A stretch of DNA of 64,000 nucleotides from Phocaeicola salanitronis DSM 18170 (GTDB taxonomy: Bacteria; Bacteroidota; Bacteroidia; Bacteroidales; Bacteroidaceae), in assembly GCF_000190575.1 (NCBI RefSeq), contig NC_015164.1:2356001-2420000 (forward strand), written 5' to 3'. Shown here piece by piece: positions 27,243-35,730 of the stretch. Below the pieces are notes generated by a model. The model ran no database searches. It worked only from the letters and a program-made list of their open reading frames with translations, and had not been told where the DNA came from. Every line of letters starts with the position of its first letter. The stretch's first letter is position 1. Position numbers and translations under genes: made by a program.

Positions 27243-27296
27243 GGCAATTTGGCAACATGGGACATTCATTAAAATTATTCAAGCATGCGTTTTGAC

Positions 27297-27374
27297 GAAC
27301 ATAAGTGAGTAGGCCGTTTAACATAAGTAACTCGGACGTTCCACATAAGTGAGTCAGGCGTATCACTTATGTTC
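27297..27374. repeat. 78-bp ACATAAGT element, copy 2
   Basis: Identical in length and layout to 7896-7973, with about 11 substitutions, nearly all outside the ACATAAGT boxes. The 12-bp terminal inverted repeats GAACATAAGTGA / TCACTTATGTTC are unchanged. Confidence 0.85.
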
Positions 27375-27435
27375 GCAACTGCGCATACATCCGCTTTGCC
27401 GGCACAGAGCAGTTTCACCCACAGTTTAGATATAC

Positions 27436-27495
27436 TGAAACTACAGTTTCAGCACCTTGAAACTAAAGTTTCAGCATACCAAAACTATAGTTTCA
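27436..27495. repeat. Three TGAAACTNNAGTTTCA dyads at 22-bp spacing
   Basis: 16-bp dyads at 27436-27451 and 27458-27473, and a slightly decayed third at 27480-27495, spaced exactly 22 bp. A fourth partial TTTGAAACC follows near 27511. The same dyad occurs once at 3200-3215. Confidence 0.8.
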
Positions 27496-27584
27496 GCATA
27501 TATAAACTTCTTTGAAACCTAATCTTATCCGTAGATACATATAAATGAAGCTCTTAACACATTAGTATTATTCCCGACGCAGAA

Positions 27585-27612
27585 GTAGAGACGATGTGCA
27601 CATCGTCTCTAC
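27585..27612. repeat. 28-bp perfect palindrome GTAGAGACGATGTG, copy 1
   Basis: Each half is GTAGAGACGATGTG and its exact complement, with no loop. An identical copy is at 27670-27697, and relatives are at 30203-30227 and (half only) 41472-41485. Confidence 0.9.
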
Positions 27613-27669
27613 ATACATCCGTTGTGACAAAGTTATATGTTAAATCGAATATCCGCAACGACAATGTTT

Positions 27670-27730
27670 GTAGAGACGATGTGCACATCGTCTCTACTGC
27701 ATACTGTATTTTCGCAAACCTATTTTGTAA
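27670..27730. repeat. 28-bp perfect palindrome copy 2 joined to the TTTGCGAAAA end module
   Basis: The palindrome at 27670-27697 is followed by TATTTTCGCAAACC...TTTTGTA (27708-27730), the inverted form of the end module seen at 27116 and 30169. The gap 27181-27783 holds only repeats; no gene is seen. Confidence 0.8.
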
Positions 27731-27741
27731 CTGCCGAAAAA

Positions 27742-27785
27742 CGAAGGACGGCTGATAATACACCGATTATCAGCCGTCCTTCGTA
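27742..27785 (-). terminator. Long hairpin downstream of the tRNA pair
   Basis: ACGAAGGACGGCTGATAAT pairs with ATTATCAGCCGTCCTTCGT around a short loop, a perfect stem of about 18 bp ending at the 3' end of the minus-strand tRNA-Leu. It probably ends the tRNA transcript, although no long T-run follows. Confidence 0.6.
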
Positions 27786-27869
27786 CCCGAAGCGGGACTT
27801 GAACCCGCACAGCCATCACTGGCCAAGGGATTTTAAGTCCCTCGTGTCTACCGATTCCACCATCCGGGC
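27784..27869 (-). tRNA. tRNA-Leu (anticodon TAA)
   Basis: An 86-base class II tRNA with a long variable arm. The acceptor GCCCGGA pairs with TTCGGGT, the D arm includes GGTGGAATCGGTAGACAC, the anticodon loop is in GGGACTTAAAATCCC (TAA), the variable arm is TGGCCAGTGATGGCTG, and the T arm is GCGGGTTCAAGTCCCGC. Confidence 0.95.
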
Positions 27870-27888
27870 ATCCTATTCAAAGAACAAG

Positions 27889-27961
<73 letters not shown>

Positions 27962-28054
27962 ATTGCGGGTGCAAATGTAAGGAGTTTTATCCTATCCTCC
28001 AAACATTTCCCATATTTTCTTTCAAAATGTTTGTATTTATGATAACTAATTTCA

Positions 28055-28300
28055 TTAAACGCAGAGACACAGAGGCACGGATTTTTATTTTTATTTGTCG
28101 AAGTCAATTGCAATCCGCAGCATCAGCAATGGGTTCGGATTACAAATCCGATTCAGTGTTATTACGCCAGATTACAAATCTGGCGTGACAGTATTTATAC
28201 ATCCGTCATGACAACCATGTAGGGGCAGGCAAACCCTGCCCCTACGGCTGTTAACTTCCTATCATAATTTATTAATCTGTGTAATCTGTGGTGAAAAGAA
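28055..28300. repeat. Nested inverted repeats between tRNA-Gly and argH
   Basis: The outer arms are AACGCAGAGACACAGAGG (about 28055) and TCTGTGTAATCTGTGGTG (about 28270-28292). Inside are two 17-bp dyads, TCGGATTACAAATCCGA (28135-28151) and CCAGATTACAAATCTGG (28167-28183, then CGTGACA), and a hairpin GTAGGGGCAGG/CCTGCCCCTAC at 28219-28245. No gene is seen in 27962-28305. Confidence 0.75.
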
Positions 28301-28305
28301 CAGAC

Positions 28306-29646
28306 TCAACGCCCCAATAACGCCTTCTCGGCTTGGGCGACACGCTCGAAATCGAAACCATCCATAACCTGGGCCATCAGGGCTTCGATTTTATCGTTGC
28401 ATAAGTTCCCGATGCTTCCGGCGTGAGTGTGATGCACCTCCTTGGCATGCGTGAACTTGCCGGCTTCGATGTCCAAGCCTACCTTTTTATAGGCATCACG
28501 GAAAGGCATGCCCTCCGCTGCCAGACGGTTGACCTCTTCTACACTGAACATATACAGGTATTTATCGTCATCCAGAATGTGTTCGTTCACCTTGATGCGC
28601 TCCATGATGTATGCCGACATCCGCAAGCAGTCCAAGAGTTCCTCGAATGCGGGGAGGAATACTTCCTTGATAATCTGCAAGTCGCGGAAATAGCCCGAAG
28701 GCAGGTTGTTCATAATCATCATAATCTGCTGGGGCAAAGACTGGATTTTATTGCATTTGGCACGGGTCAGTTCGAACACATCGGGGTTCTTCTTGTGCGG
28801 CATGATGCTGGAACCCGTGGTACATTCGTCGGGAAGCTTGACGAAACCGAAGTTCTGGCAACTGAACATACAGGCATCGAATGCCATCTTCGATACGGTT
28901 CCGGCAATACTTGCCAAGGCAAAGGCAACGTTGCGCTCCATCTTACCACGTCCCATCTGCGCATAGACTACGTTATAATTCATTGAGTCGAAACCCAGCA
29001 GGCGGGTGGTCATCTCACGGTCCAAGGGGAACGAAGAGCCGTATCCGGCGGCAGAGCCGAGCGGATTGCGGTTGCACATCTTATATGCGGCTTGCAGGAA
29101 CAGCATATCATCGACCAGGCTTTCGGCATACGCGCCAAACCAAAGTCCGAAAGAAGAAGGCATGGCAATTTGCAAATGGGTATAGCCCGGCATCAGAATG
29201 TCTTTGTAGCGGTTGCTTTGCGCAATCAGAACGCGGAAGAGCGTCTCGACCGCCTCAGCTACCTGCTTCAGTTGCTCACGGGTGAAGAGTTTCAGGTCGA
29301 CCAGCACCTGGTCGTTCCGCGAACGCCCGCTATGTATCCTCTTGCCTACATCGCCCAGCTTACGGGTAAGCATGAGTTCCACTTGCGAATGTACGTCCTC
29401 GATGCCGTCTTCAATTACAAACTCACCTTTCTCTGCGGTTGCATAGATTTGCTTTAACTCTTCCAACAGGACCTTCAGTTCGTCGGGCTTCAGCAGACCG
29501 ATGCTTTCGAGCATCGTAATATGCGCCATCGAGCCCAACACATCGTGCTTTGCCAGGTAAAGGTCCAGTTCACGGTCGCGTCCTACGGTAAAGCGGTCGA
29601 TTTCCGCATTTACCTGCACATTCTTTTCCCAAAGTTTTTGTCCCAT
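28306..29646 (-). CDS. argH: Argininosuccinate lyase
   Basis: A 446-residue ArgH of the fumarase/aspartase superfamily. It splits argininosuccinate into arginine and fumarate, the last step of arginine synthesis. The signature GSSIMPHKKNPDVFEL is present, with the N-terminal DVHSQVELMLTRKLGD and HSGRSRNDQVLVDLKL regions. Length is typical. It ends the minus-strand run prmC-recX-comF-pyrE-SRPBCC-argH and starts 17 bases after the SRPBCC gene, which suggests co-transcription. Confidence 0.96.
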   Translation of the reverse strand: MGQKLWEKNVQVNAEIDRFTVGRDRELDLYLAKHDVLGSMAHITMLESIGLLKPDELKVLLEELKQIYATAEKGEFVIEDGIEDVHSQVELMLTRKLGDVGKRIHSGRSRNDQVLVDLKLFTREQLKQVAEAVETLFRVLIAQSNRYKDILMPGYTHLQIAMPSSFGLWFGAYAESLVDDMLFLQAAYKMCNRNPLGSAAGYGSSFPLDREMTTRLLGFDSMNYNVVYAQMGRGKMERNVAFALASIAGTVSKMAFDACMFSCQNFGFVKLPDECTTGSSIMPHKKNPDVFELTRAKCNKIQSLPQQIMMIMNNLPSGYFRDLQIIKEVFLPAFEELLDCLRMSAYIMERIKVNEHILDDDKYLYMFSVEEVNRLAAEGMPFRDAYKKVGLDIEAGKFTHAKEVHHTHAGSIGNLCNDKIEALMAQVMDGFDFERVAQAEKALLGR

Positions 29647-29663
29647 AGGTTTATGAGTTTAAA

Positions 29664-30089
29664 TTAATAAGGAATCATCGCGAGCATGTCCGCCAGCTTC
29701 TCTACCCCCTCTTGCAAAGGCTTCGATACCATGGCTTTCATAAAGGCGTTCACCTCGGCACGGATAGTCACCTTCATCTTGGCTTCCGCTTCGCTCACCG
29801 GAAGAATCTGAATCCATACGTTCAAGGGGATAGGAGTCTTGTCGCCCTCAAACTTGATGCACTTCATCGGCTCGCGCTCGATGATGCGGAGGGTAAGGCT
29901 GATGCCCTGCACTTTCAAGGTCAACGAATCTTGATCGAAAGATAAATCTTCCACCTTGCCTCCCGCCTGCTCTTTCAACGCATCCAGCTTTTCACGCACC
30001 GAAGCCAGATTATTCAGGTCGGCAAGTTTGGTATATACCCGTTCCTGCGAATAAGGAACATGTTTCACACTACTTTCAAATTGTACCAT
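29664..30089 (-). CDS. SRPBCC (START-like) family protein
   Basis: A 141-residue protein with the SRPBCC hydrophobic-pocket fold pattern: an N-terminal strand FESSVKHVPYSQERVYTKLA, central strands LTLKVQGISLTLRIIEREP and IQILPVSEAEAKMKVTIRAE, and a long C-terminal helix (MKAMVSKPLQEGVEKLADML). Ligand and function are unknown. Conserved Bacteroidetes versions sit beside pyrE, as here. A nested hairpin element lies between the two genes. Confidence 0.75.
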   Translation of the reverse strand: MVQFESSVKHVPYSQERVYTKLADLNNLASVREKLDALKEQAGGKVEDLSFDQDSLTLKVQGISLTLRIIEREPMKCIKFEGDKTPIPLNVWIQILPVSEAEAKMKVTIRAEVNAFMKAMVSKPLQEGVEKLADMLAMIPY

Positions 30090-30115
30090 ACATTGTATCT
30101 AATTGAACACAGAAT

Positions 30116-30307
30116 ATTATTTACGATTTTACTATTTACGATTTACTATTTCGATGAATTATAGCAGAACAAAATCGGTTTGCGAAAAATACCGCATGCA
30201 GCAGAGACGCCACAATGTGACGTCTCTACTAAGAACAGATTATATTTTCGCATTCTGTTTCTGACTGACTATTATAGTAAATAGTAAATCGTAAAATCGT
30301 AAATAAT
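30116..30307. repeat. Nested three-level inverted-repeat element (192 bp)
   Basis: Outer arms: ATTATTTACGATTTTAC... (30116-30150) and ...GTAAAATCGTAAATAAT (30273-30307). Middle arms: ACAAAATCGGTTTGCGAAAA (30169) against the complement TATATTTTCGCATTCTGTTT (30241). Centre: AGAGACG...CGTCTCT (30203-30227). It occupies nearly the whole pyrE-SRPBCC gap. Confidence 0.78.
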
Positions 30308-30320
30308 TTTCATGCTTTAT

Positions 30321-30956
30321 TTATTTTCCCGTCCAATGTGCCGGGTCTTTTCTCCATGCCTGAAGGATAGGAATATCCTGCTCGTCGATGTAATTGGTCT
30401 TCAAGGCTGCATCCAGCACCGCATTGTAATTGGTCAAGGTAACCAGTTCCACTTTTGCCTCTTTGAATGCTTCTACAGAAACATCGAATCCGTATGTGAA
30501 CGAAGCCACCATGCCGATGACGTTGCATCCGTTCTGGCGGATAGCGTTTACGGCTTTCAGGCTGCTTCCGCCTGTAGATATCAAGTCTTCTACCACTACG
30601 ACCTTCATACCCGGACGAAGCTCGCCCTCAATCAGGTTTTCCAGACCGTGGTCTTTGGGGCTCGAACGTACATAGACGAACGGGAGGTTCAGTTCCTCTG
30701 CCACCAATGCGCCTTGGGGAATGGCTCCTGTAGCTACACCCGCTATTGCATCCACTTCTCCAAACCGTTCCATAATGATACGGCACAACTCCAACTTGAC
30801 AAAATTGCGCAAGGCAGGATAAGACAATGTCTTGCGGTTGTCACAATAAATAGGGGATTTCCAACCCGATGCCCATGTGAAAGGGTTCGCAGGCTGAATC
30901 TTTACAGCTTTTACCTTCAACAATTTTTCTGCAAATAATCTTTCCAAAGCTTTCAT
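30321..30956 (-). CDS. pyrE: Orotate phosphoribosyltransferase
   Basis: A 211-residue PyrE that makes orotidine 5'-phosphate from orotate and PRPP in pyrimidine synthesis. The PRPP loop VVVVEDLISTGGSSLKAV is clear, with the N-terminal FTWASGWKSPIYCDNR and the catalytic-loop region VYVRSSPKDHGLENLIEG. Length is normal. A TATTTTTG box on the minus strand (CAAAAATA at 30984-30991) lies 28 bases upstream, so the pyrE-SRPBCC-argH group probably has its own promoter separate from comF. Confidence 0.95.
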   Translation of the reverse strand: MKALERLFAEKLLKVKAVKIQPANPFTWASGWKSPIYCDNRKTLSYPALRNFVKLELCRIIMERFGEVDAIAGVATGAIPQGALVAEELNLPFVYVRSSPKDHGLENLIEGELRPGMKVVVVEDLISTGGSSLKAVNAIRQNGCNVIGMVASFTYGFDVSVEAFKEAKVELVTLTNYNAVLDAALKTNYIDEQDIPILQAWRKDPAHWTGK

Positions 30957-31042
30957 AACTTATTATCTGATAAATAACACTTGCAAAAATATGGAAAACC
31001 TACGTGAATATGAAATATATAACGACTTTTTTAATAAAAACT

Positions 31043-31732
31043 TCATTTTGCCCATGCCAATGTCGCCACACTGATACGGATTCCCCCTACCGAAGACAAG
31101 GCATCGGCGCAAGCCGTCAGGGTGGCTCCGGTGGTCAGCACATCATCCACCAGCAGGATGTGTTTCCCTTCCAGCAACGCTGCCTGGGGAGCGGTACGGA
31201 ACAAGCCTTCCACATTCATCCAGCGGGCATACCCGCTCTTCTGGGTCTGCGTCGCATTGTTCCGCACCCGCCAAACCGCGTCCGTACAGACGGGAAGCCC
31301 GGTTTTCCGGGATATGCCCCGCGCCAGAAGCTCGCTCTGGTTGTATCCTCTCTGGCGCAAACGGGTGCGGTACAAGGGTACGGGCACCAGGCAATCAATA
31401 CCCTCGAAGAAGCCGGACGGGAGCAACGCGCTCCCCATCCACTCGCCCATCCGCACGCAAAGCTTCCGCCGGTTATGATACTTCATCGCATACAATACCT
31501 GAGCCACTTTCCCACCCTTGGCATAATAGAAAAGCGAAGAAGCGCGCACGATGGGGAAACGTCCCCAAAAGCAACGCTCCATTTCGTTCCCCTCCTTATT
31601 ATATATAGAGGTGTAAGGCAACGACGCCGAGCAGGCCAGGCACAATCCCTCCTCGCCCTGCATCAGCCTTTTCCCGCACGACACACAAAGCCGGGGGAAA
31701 AAGAACTCGCGGAGGTCAGTCCAGATACGCAT
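31043..31732 (-). CDS. comF: ComF family phosphoribosyltransferase-like protein
   Basis: A 229-residue ComF/GntX protein. The N terminus has a zinc-finger-like pair CVSCGKRLMQGEEGLCLACS, and the C terminus carries a PRPP-binding loop HILLVDDVLTTGATLTACA. In competent bacteria ComF supports DNA uptake; in non-competent species its role is unclear. It overlaps the end of recX by 17 bases, which suggests translational coupling. It follows prmC and recX in a conserved Bacteroides order. Confidence 0.9.
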   Translation of the reverse strand: MRIWTDLREFFFPRLCVSCGKRLMQGEEGLCLACSASLPYTSIYNKEGNEMERCFWGRFPIVRASSLFYYAKGGKVAQVLYAMKYHNRRKLCVRMGEWMGSALLPSGFFEGIDCLVPVPLYRTRLRQRGYNQSELLARGISRKTGLPVCTDAVWRVRNNATQTQKSGYARWMNVEGLFRTAPQAALLEGKHILLVDDVLTTGATLTACADALSSVGGIRISVATLAWAK

Positions 31733-32195
31733 CGTCCGAAGCCTGATGGATGTAACGCTTCACCTCGTCCAGTGTAAAGCCGCGCGATACGGCAAAGCGA
31801 ATCAGCTTCATCGCGCATTCATAGTCATTTCTCCCCGTCACCTGCTTCTCCTTTTGGGCAAGCACCTCGCGCAGCATCCGGCTGTACTCGTCCTCGTCAA
31901 TCTCTTCCAGCCCGGCACGGATATCTTCCGGAGGAAGGCGCTTCAACCTCAGAGCCTGCACAATCTTGTTGCGCCCCCAACGGGCAAAGCGGTACTTGTC
32001 GCGCACGAATGCCTTGCAATAGCGTGCCGTATCGATGAACCGGTCTTTCTCCAGCGATGCGAGGATGCGAGCTTTCATTTCCTCGTCCGCCCCCCACTGG
32101 CCCAGCTTCTGCTCCACCTCCATGGGGCACCGCTCGGTCTTGGCACAATAGGCTTCCGCCTTGGTTCTCAACTCGTTTTCTGTATATTCTTTCAT
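31716..32195 (-). CDS. recX: Regulatory protein RecX
   Basis: A 159-residue RecX, a helical-repeat modulator that binds RecA filaments and limits recombination. Three tandem three-helix repeats are visible, with conserved ARYCKAFVRDKYRFARWGRN and KIVQALRLKRLPPEDI. No recA is near. It overlaps prmC by 4 bases upstream and comF by 17 downstream, so the three genes form one tightly packed unit. Confidence 0.9.
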   Translation of the reverse strand: MKEYTENELRTKAEAYCAKTERCPMEVEQKLGQWGADEEMKARILASLEKDRFIDTARYCKAFVRDKYRFARWGRNKIVQALRLKRLPPEDIRAGLEEIDEDEYSRMLREVLAQKEKQVTGRNDYECAMKLIRFAVSRGFTLDEVKRYIHQASDDAYLD

Positions 32196-33034
32196 GGTCG
32201 CACGGCTTTAATCATACGGTCGTTTCCCGACATATCCTTGCGCAAGACGATGTCCCGATAGCCTATTCCTGCCAGCAATTCCACCGTTTCCGCCCCGTAT
32301 GCCTGATTAATCTCAACATATAAAACGCCGGAAGGAGCCAAATGTACAAGCCCCAACCCGGCTATTCTCCGGTAATAGCGCAAAGGGTCGCCATCGGGCA
32401 CGAAAAGCGCCAGCTCCGGTTCCCAGTCGAGCACGTTCCGCTCCATATCCGCCTTCTCGCGTTCGCGGATATAGGGAGGATTGCTCACGAATATATGTGC
32501 ATGAGCCTCTGCAGGTATATGCGAGAACACATCCACCTGCCTGAAATCCACACGCACCCGGTTGCGCTCCGCATTTCTCCGGGCTATGCCGAGCGCGGCA
32601 TCCGAAATGTCCCATGCGCTCACCCTCGCTCCGGGCAGGAACCTGGCCAGCGCAACGGCGATGCATCCGCTTCCCGTACCGATATCCACTATGCTCACCT
32701 CCGCCTTGCCCTGAAAATCGGACACAATCCAATCTACCAGCTCGGCGGTTTCGGGACGGGGAATCAAGACACCGGGAGCGACATGAAAGGGCAAGCCGCA
32801 AAAAGACGCTTCGCCCGTAATGTACTGGAAAGGCTCGAAACGCTTGAGACGGGAAAGAATATCTTCCAGCGCTGCGTGCTCTTTTTCCGAAAATTCCCTA
32901 TCTTTGCCATCGTACAAATCGAGGGCAGAAAAACGGAACACTTCAGTGAGGATGCTTTTTGCCAATGCTTTCGCCTCCGGTTCGGGATAGAAGCCGGAAA
33001 GCGATCGGACGATATCGATATAAACAGGATGCAT
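32192..33034 (-). CDS. prmC: Release factor glutamine methyltransferase
   Basis: A 280-residue PrmC/HemK that methylates the glutamine of the GGQ motif in RF1 and RF2; it therefore acts on the prfB product encoded at 5.3 kb. The catalytic NPPYIRE motif and AdoMet motif VSIVDIGTGSGCIAVALA are present, with the N-terminal helical RF-binding domain. I chose ATG 33034: earlier starts would run into ribD, which starts at 33073 on the other strand. A TATCTTTG box (33042-33049, minus) ends only 7 bases before this ATG, implying a leaderless or nearly leaderless message if the box is used. Confidence 0.9.
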   Translation of the reverse strand: MHPVYIDIVRSLSGFYPEPEAKALAKSILTEVFRFSALDLYDGKDREFSEKEHAALEDILSRLKRFEPFQYITGEASFCGLPFHVAPGVLIPRPETAELVDWIVSDFQGKAEVSIVDIGTGSGCIAVALARFLPGARVSAWDISDAALGIARRNAERNRVRVDFRQVDVFSHIPAEAHAHIFVSNPPYIREREKADMERNVLDWEPELALFVPDGDPLRYYRRIAGLGLVHLAPSGVLYVEINQAYGAETVELLAGIGYRDIVLRKDMSGNDRMIKAVRP

Positions 33035-33072
33035 AACGATGCAAAGATATAAAAAGTAAAGGACATAAGACC

Positions 33073-34143
33073 ATGACACAAGACGAAAAATACATCAGCC
33101 GGTGTATCCAGCTGGCGAAGAACGGGCTATGCAACACCCCGCCCAACCCCATGGTGGGAGCCGTCATCGTATATCAGGACCGGATTATCGGGGAAGGCTA
33201 TCACATCCGGTGCGGGGAAGGGCATGCCGAGGTCAACGCCATCGCTTCGGTGAAAGACGAGAGCCTGTTGCGCCAGTCCACCCTTTACGTAAGCCTGGAG
33301 CCTTGCTCGCACTATGGGAAGACCCCTCCATGTGCCGACCTCATCATCCGGAAAGGCATTCCGAGGGTAGTGGTGGGATGTACCGACCCCTTTCCGCTGG
33401 TATCGGGAAGAGGCATCCAAAAGCTCAGGGATGCCGGCGTAGAAGTAAAGGTCGGGGTTCTGGAGCAGGAATGCAAGGACCTCATCCGGCGTTTTGTTAC
33501 CTTTAATCTCAAGCAACGCCCCTACATCACCCTGAAATGGGCACAATCGGCAGACGGCTTCATCGATGTCCTCCGCCAGGAGGGCACGCCGGTGAAATTA
33601 TCCAGCCCCCTTACCTCCATGTATGTGCACAAGCTCCGGGCAGAGCATCAGGCGATTCTGGTAGGGAGGAAGACCGCCCTGCTCGACAATCCTTCGCTCA
33701 CCGTGCGGGAATGGTACGGAAAGAACCCCCTCCGCCTGGTGATAGACCGGGACTTGTCTCTTCCCGCCTCGCTCCGGCTTTTCGACGGAAGCACGCCTAC
33801 GTGGGTGTTCACTTCGAAAGAAAAAGCCTCCCGTCCCAACCTGACGTACGTCCGGCTGGACTTCGGGCAGGACATTCTTCCGCAAATCGCCCAAGCCCTC
33901 TGCGAAAACAAGGTGCAATCGCTCTTGGTAGAAGGAGGGAGCACACTCCTCCAATCGTTCATCGACCGGGGGATGTGGGACGAAATCTATGCCGAACATA
34001 CCTCCGCGGTACTGGGAAAAGGAGTTCCGGCACCCGCAATCCCGTCTGGAATCCCCGTCGGATACAGCATCCGGGACAATTCCGTTATCGGGCATTGCAA
34101 AAAAACGCAGAGCAAAATGCCTGATTCACCGATAAAAAAGTAA
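33073..34143 (+). CDS. ribD: Bifunctional riboflavin deaminase/reductase
   Basis: A 356-residue RibD. Its N-terminal deaminase uses zinc ligands in GEGHAEVNAIASV and LEPCSHYGKTPPCADLI. Its C-terminal reductase (from about residue 155, ITLKWAQSADGFIDV, and LLVEGGSTLLQSFIDRGMWDE) reduces the ribosyl to ribityl side chain. Both steps lead from the GTP-derived pyrimidine to riboflavin. The start has AAAGGA 8 bases upstream. No FMN riboswitch fits in the 38-base gap to prmC. It is the only rib gene here. Confidence 0.94.
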   Translation: MTQDEKYISRCIQLAKNGLCNTPPNPMVGAVIVYQDRIIGEGYHIRCGEGHAEVNAIASVKDESLLRQSTLYVSLEPCSHYGKTPPCADLIIRKGIPRVVVGCTDPFPLVSGRGIQKLRDAGVEVKVGVLEQECKDLIRRFVTFNLKQRPYITLKWAQSADGFIDVLRQEGTPVKLSSPLTSMYVHKLRAEHQAILVGRKTALLDNPSLTVREWYGKNPLRLVIDRDLSLPASLRLFDGSTPTWVFTSKEKASRPNLTYVRLDFGQDILPQIAQALCENKVQSLLVEGGSTLLQSFIDRGMWDEIYAEHTSAVLGKGVPAPAIPSGIPVGYSIRDNSVIGHCKKTQSKMPDSPIKK

Positions 34144-34204
34144 AGTTTATCCATAATTTTATATAAAACTTGACATAAAAGTACTTTAGACGAAAAAAAC
34201 TTTC

Positions 34205-34212
34205 TACTTTTG
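34205..34212 (+). promoter_or_regulatory. Promoter -7 box for the DUF6242 lipoprotein gene
   Basis: TACTTTTG, 30 bases before the ATG at 34243; probably also serves uppS-bamA-ompH. Confidence 0.6.
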
Positions 34213-34242
34213 CAACTTGTAATGCAAAGAATAGACTGAATA

Positions 34243-35712
34243 ATGAAACTGAAATTCTTATCCATAGTATTGGCAGGCGTGATGATAACCGCCTTTTCGA
34301 TGACTTCTTGCTTGAATGACGATATAGAACAGGTGACATACACCAACGAAACAAGCATCACCGGATTTTCATTGGGCACCTTGTGGTGTGAAATGGTGGG
34401 GACAGCCCAGGACGGGAGCGATTCGCTCTACATGGACACGGTTTCATTCGAAGACTATCCATTCACCATCGACCAGTTGAACCGGACCATCGAGAACCGG
34501 GATTCGCTTCCGGTGAATGTAGACATCTCGAGGGTGCTTGTCGACATCAGCGCCGACACTCCTTATATTATATATGGCAAAATCAAGGAAGCGGGCGGAG
34601 AAGCTACAGATACCCTTTGGACAAGCACCGACTCCATCGATTTCTCGGTGGCTCCCGCAGAAGGGCTTTCCTTTAAAGTATTGTCGATGAACGGCATCTA
34701 CGGACGGGAATACCACGTGAAAGTAAATGTGCACAAGCAAGACCCCGACTTGCTGACATGGAGCGAAAACGAGTCGGAAGTTCCCTTCACGGCTCAGACC
34801 CTCATCCGCCAGAAAGCGGTTTACACAAACGGACGCATCTATGTGTTCGGGCAAAACGGAGACACGCCCTGCATCGAATATACCACGGTATCTGCCAACG
34901 GGAAAGCGAACGGCTGGACGCCGGTTGAGAACGTTCCGGCAAATACCAACACCTATTCTGCCATGGTATGGCAGGACAAAATCTATTTCCTTGCCGGAGG
35001 CGAGCTATACGAACTGGCGGACGATGTCCCGCAACTCTCGGCTGACTCGCCTGCCGATATCCGCCTGCAACAACTGCTGGCAAACGCCACCACCACAAAC
35101 GGAGCGACCTATCTGTATGCCTATACAGAGGATAACCGATGCGTGACCTACGACGGCACAGCATGGAGCGAAGACACGCCGGACACGGCTTTACCCTCGG
35201 CAGGCCAACGCTTCTCCTATGCGGCTCTACCCCTTTCGTACAACGCCAATATCGCCCGCACCTTCCTTTTCGGAACACATACAGACAACGCGGGAACCGA
35301 ATCGGGCTTCATGGCACACCGCCTGACGAACGAAAGCACATGGAATGTGTACGACTACACACAATCGGACACGCTCCGCTGCCCGAACATAGCCGACGCG
35401 ACCATGATTTATTACGACAAGAAACTATATGCCTTCGGAGGCGCAATCAACAGTGCCCAGCACGAAGACTATCAAGCCCCGTTCAGCACCTTCTTCGCTT
35501 CTACGGATAACGGACTGACCTGGAAGCCTGTGACGGAAGACGTGACATTCCCGTCGTCTTCGTTTGCCGGAAAATACGAAGCAGGCTACGCGCTGGGCGA
35601 AGGAAGCTATTCGTGCGTAGTGGACGAAAACAACTTTATCTGGATTATCTGGCACGACGGAACGATGAGCAGAGGAAGAATCAACCGGCTCGGCTTTCTT
35701 CCCAAGTGGTAA
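34243..35712 (+). CDS. DUF6242 lipoprotein, beta-propeller-like
   Basis: A 489-residue predicted lipoprotein: a hydrophobic signal then SMTSC, with the lipid cysteine at residue 23. The first ~130 residues contain Ig-like strands. The rest has repeated Kelch-like blades (TNGRIYVFGQNGD, VWQDKIYFLAGGELYEL, YYDKKLYAFGGAINSA, FASTDNGLTWKPVTED), suggesting a propeller on the cell surface or facing the periplasm. Bacteroidales homologues sit just before uppS and bamA, as here (18-base gap), but no function is known. A link to outer-membrane biogenesis is only inferred from position. Confidence 0.78.
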   Translation: MKLKFLSIVLAGVMITAFSMTSCLNDDIEQVTYTNETSITGFSLGTLWCEMVGTAQDGSDSLYMDTVSFEDYPFTIDQLNRTIENRDSLPVNVDISRVLVDISADTPYIIYGKIKEAGGEATDTLWTSTDSIDFSVAPAEGLSFKVLSMNGIYGREYHVKVNVHKQDPDLLTWSENESEVPFTAQTLIRQKAVYTNGRIYVFGQNGDTPCIEYTTVSANGKANGWTPVENVPANTNTYSAMVWQDKIYFLAGGELYELADDVPQLSADSPADIRLQQLLANATTTNGATYLYAYTEDNRCVTYDGTAWSEDTPDTALPSAGQRFSYAALPLSYNANIARTFLFGTHTDNAGTESGFMAHRLTNESTWNVYDYTQSDTLRCPNIADATMIYYDKKLYAFGGAINSAQHEDYQAPFSTFFASTDNGLTWKPVTEDVTFPSSSFAGKYEAGYALGEGSYSCVVDENNFIWIIWHDGTMSRGRINRLGFLPKW

Positions 35713-35730
35713 GCAAGAGACAAGACAGAC

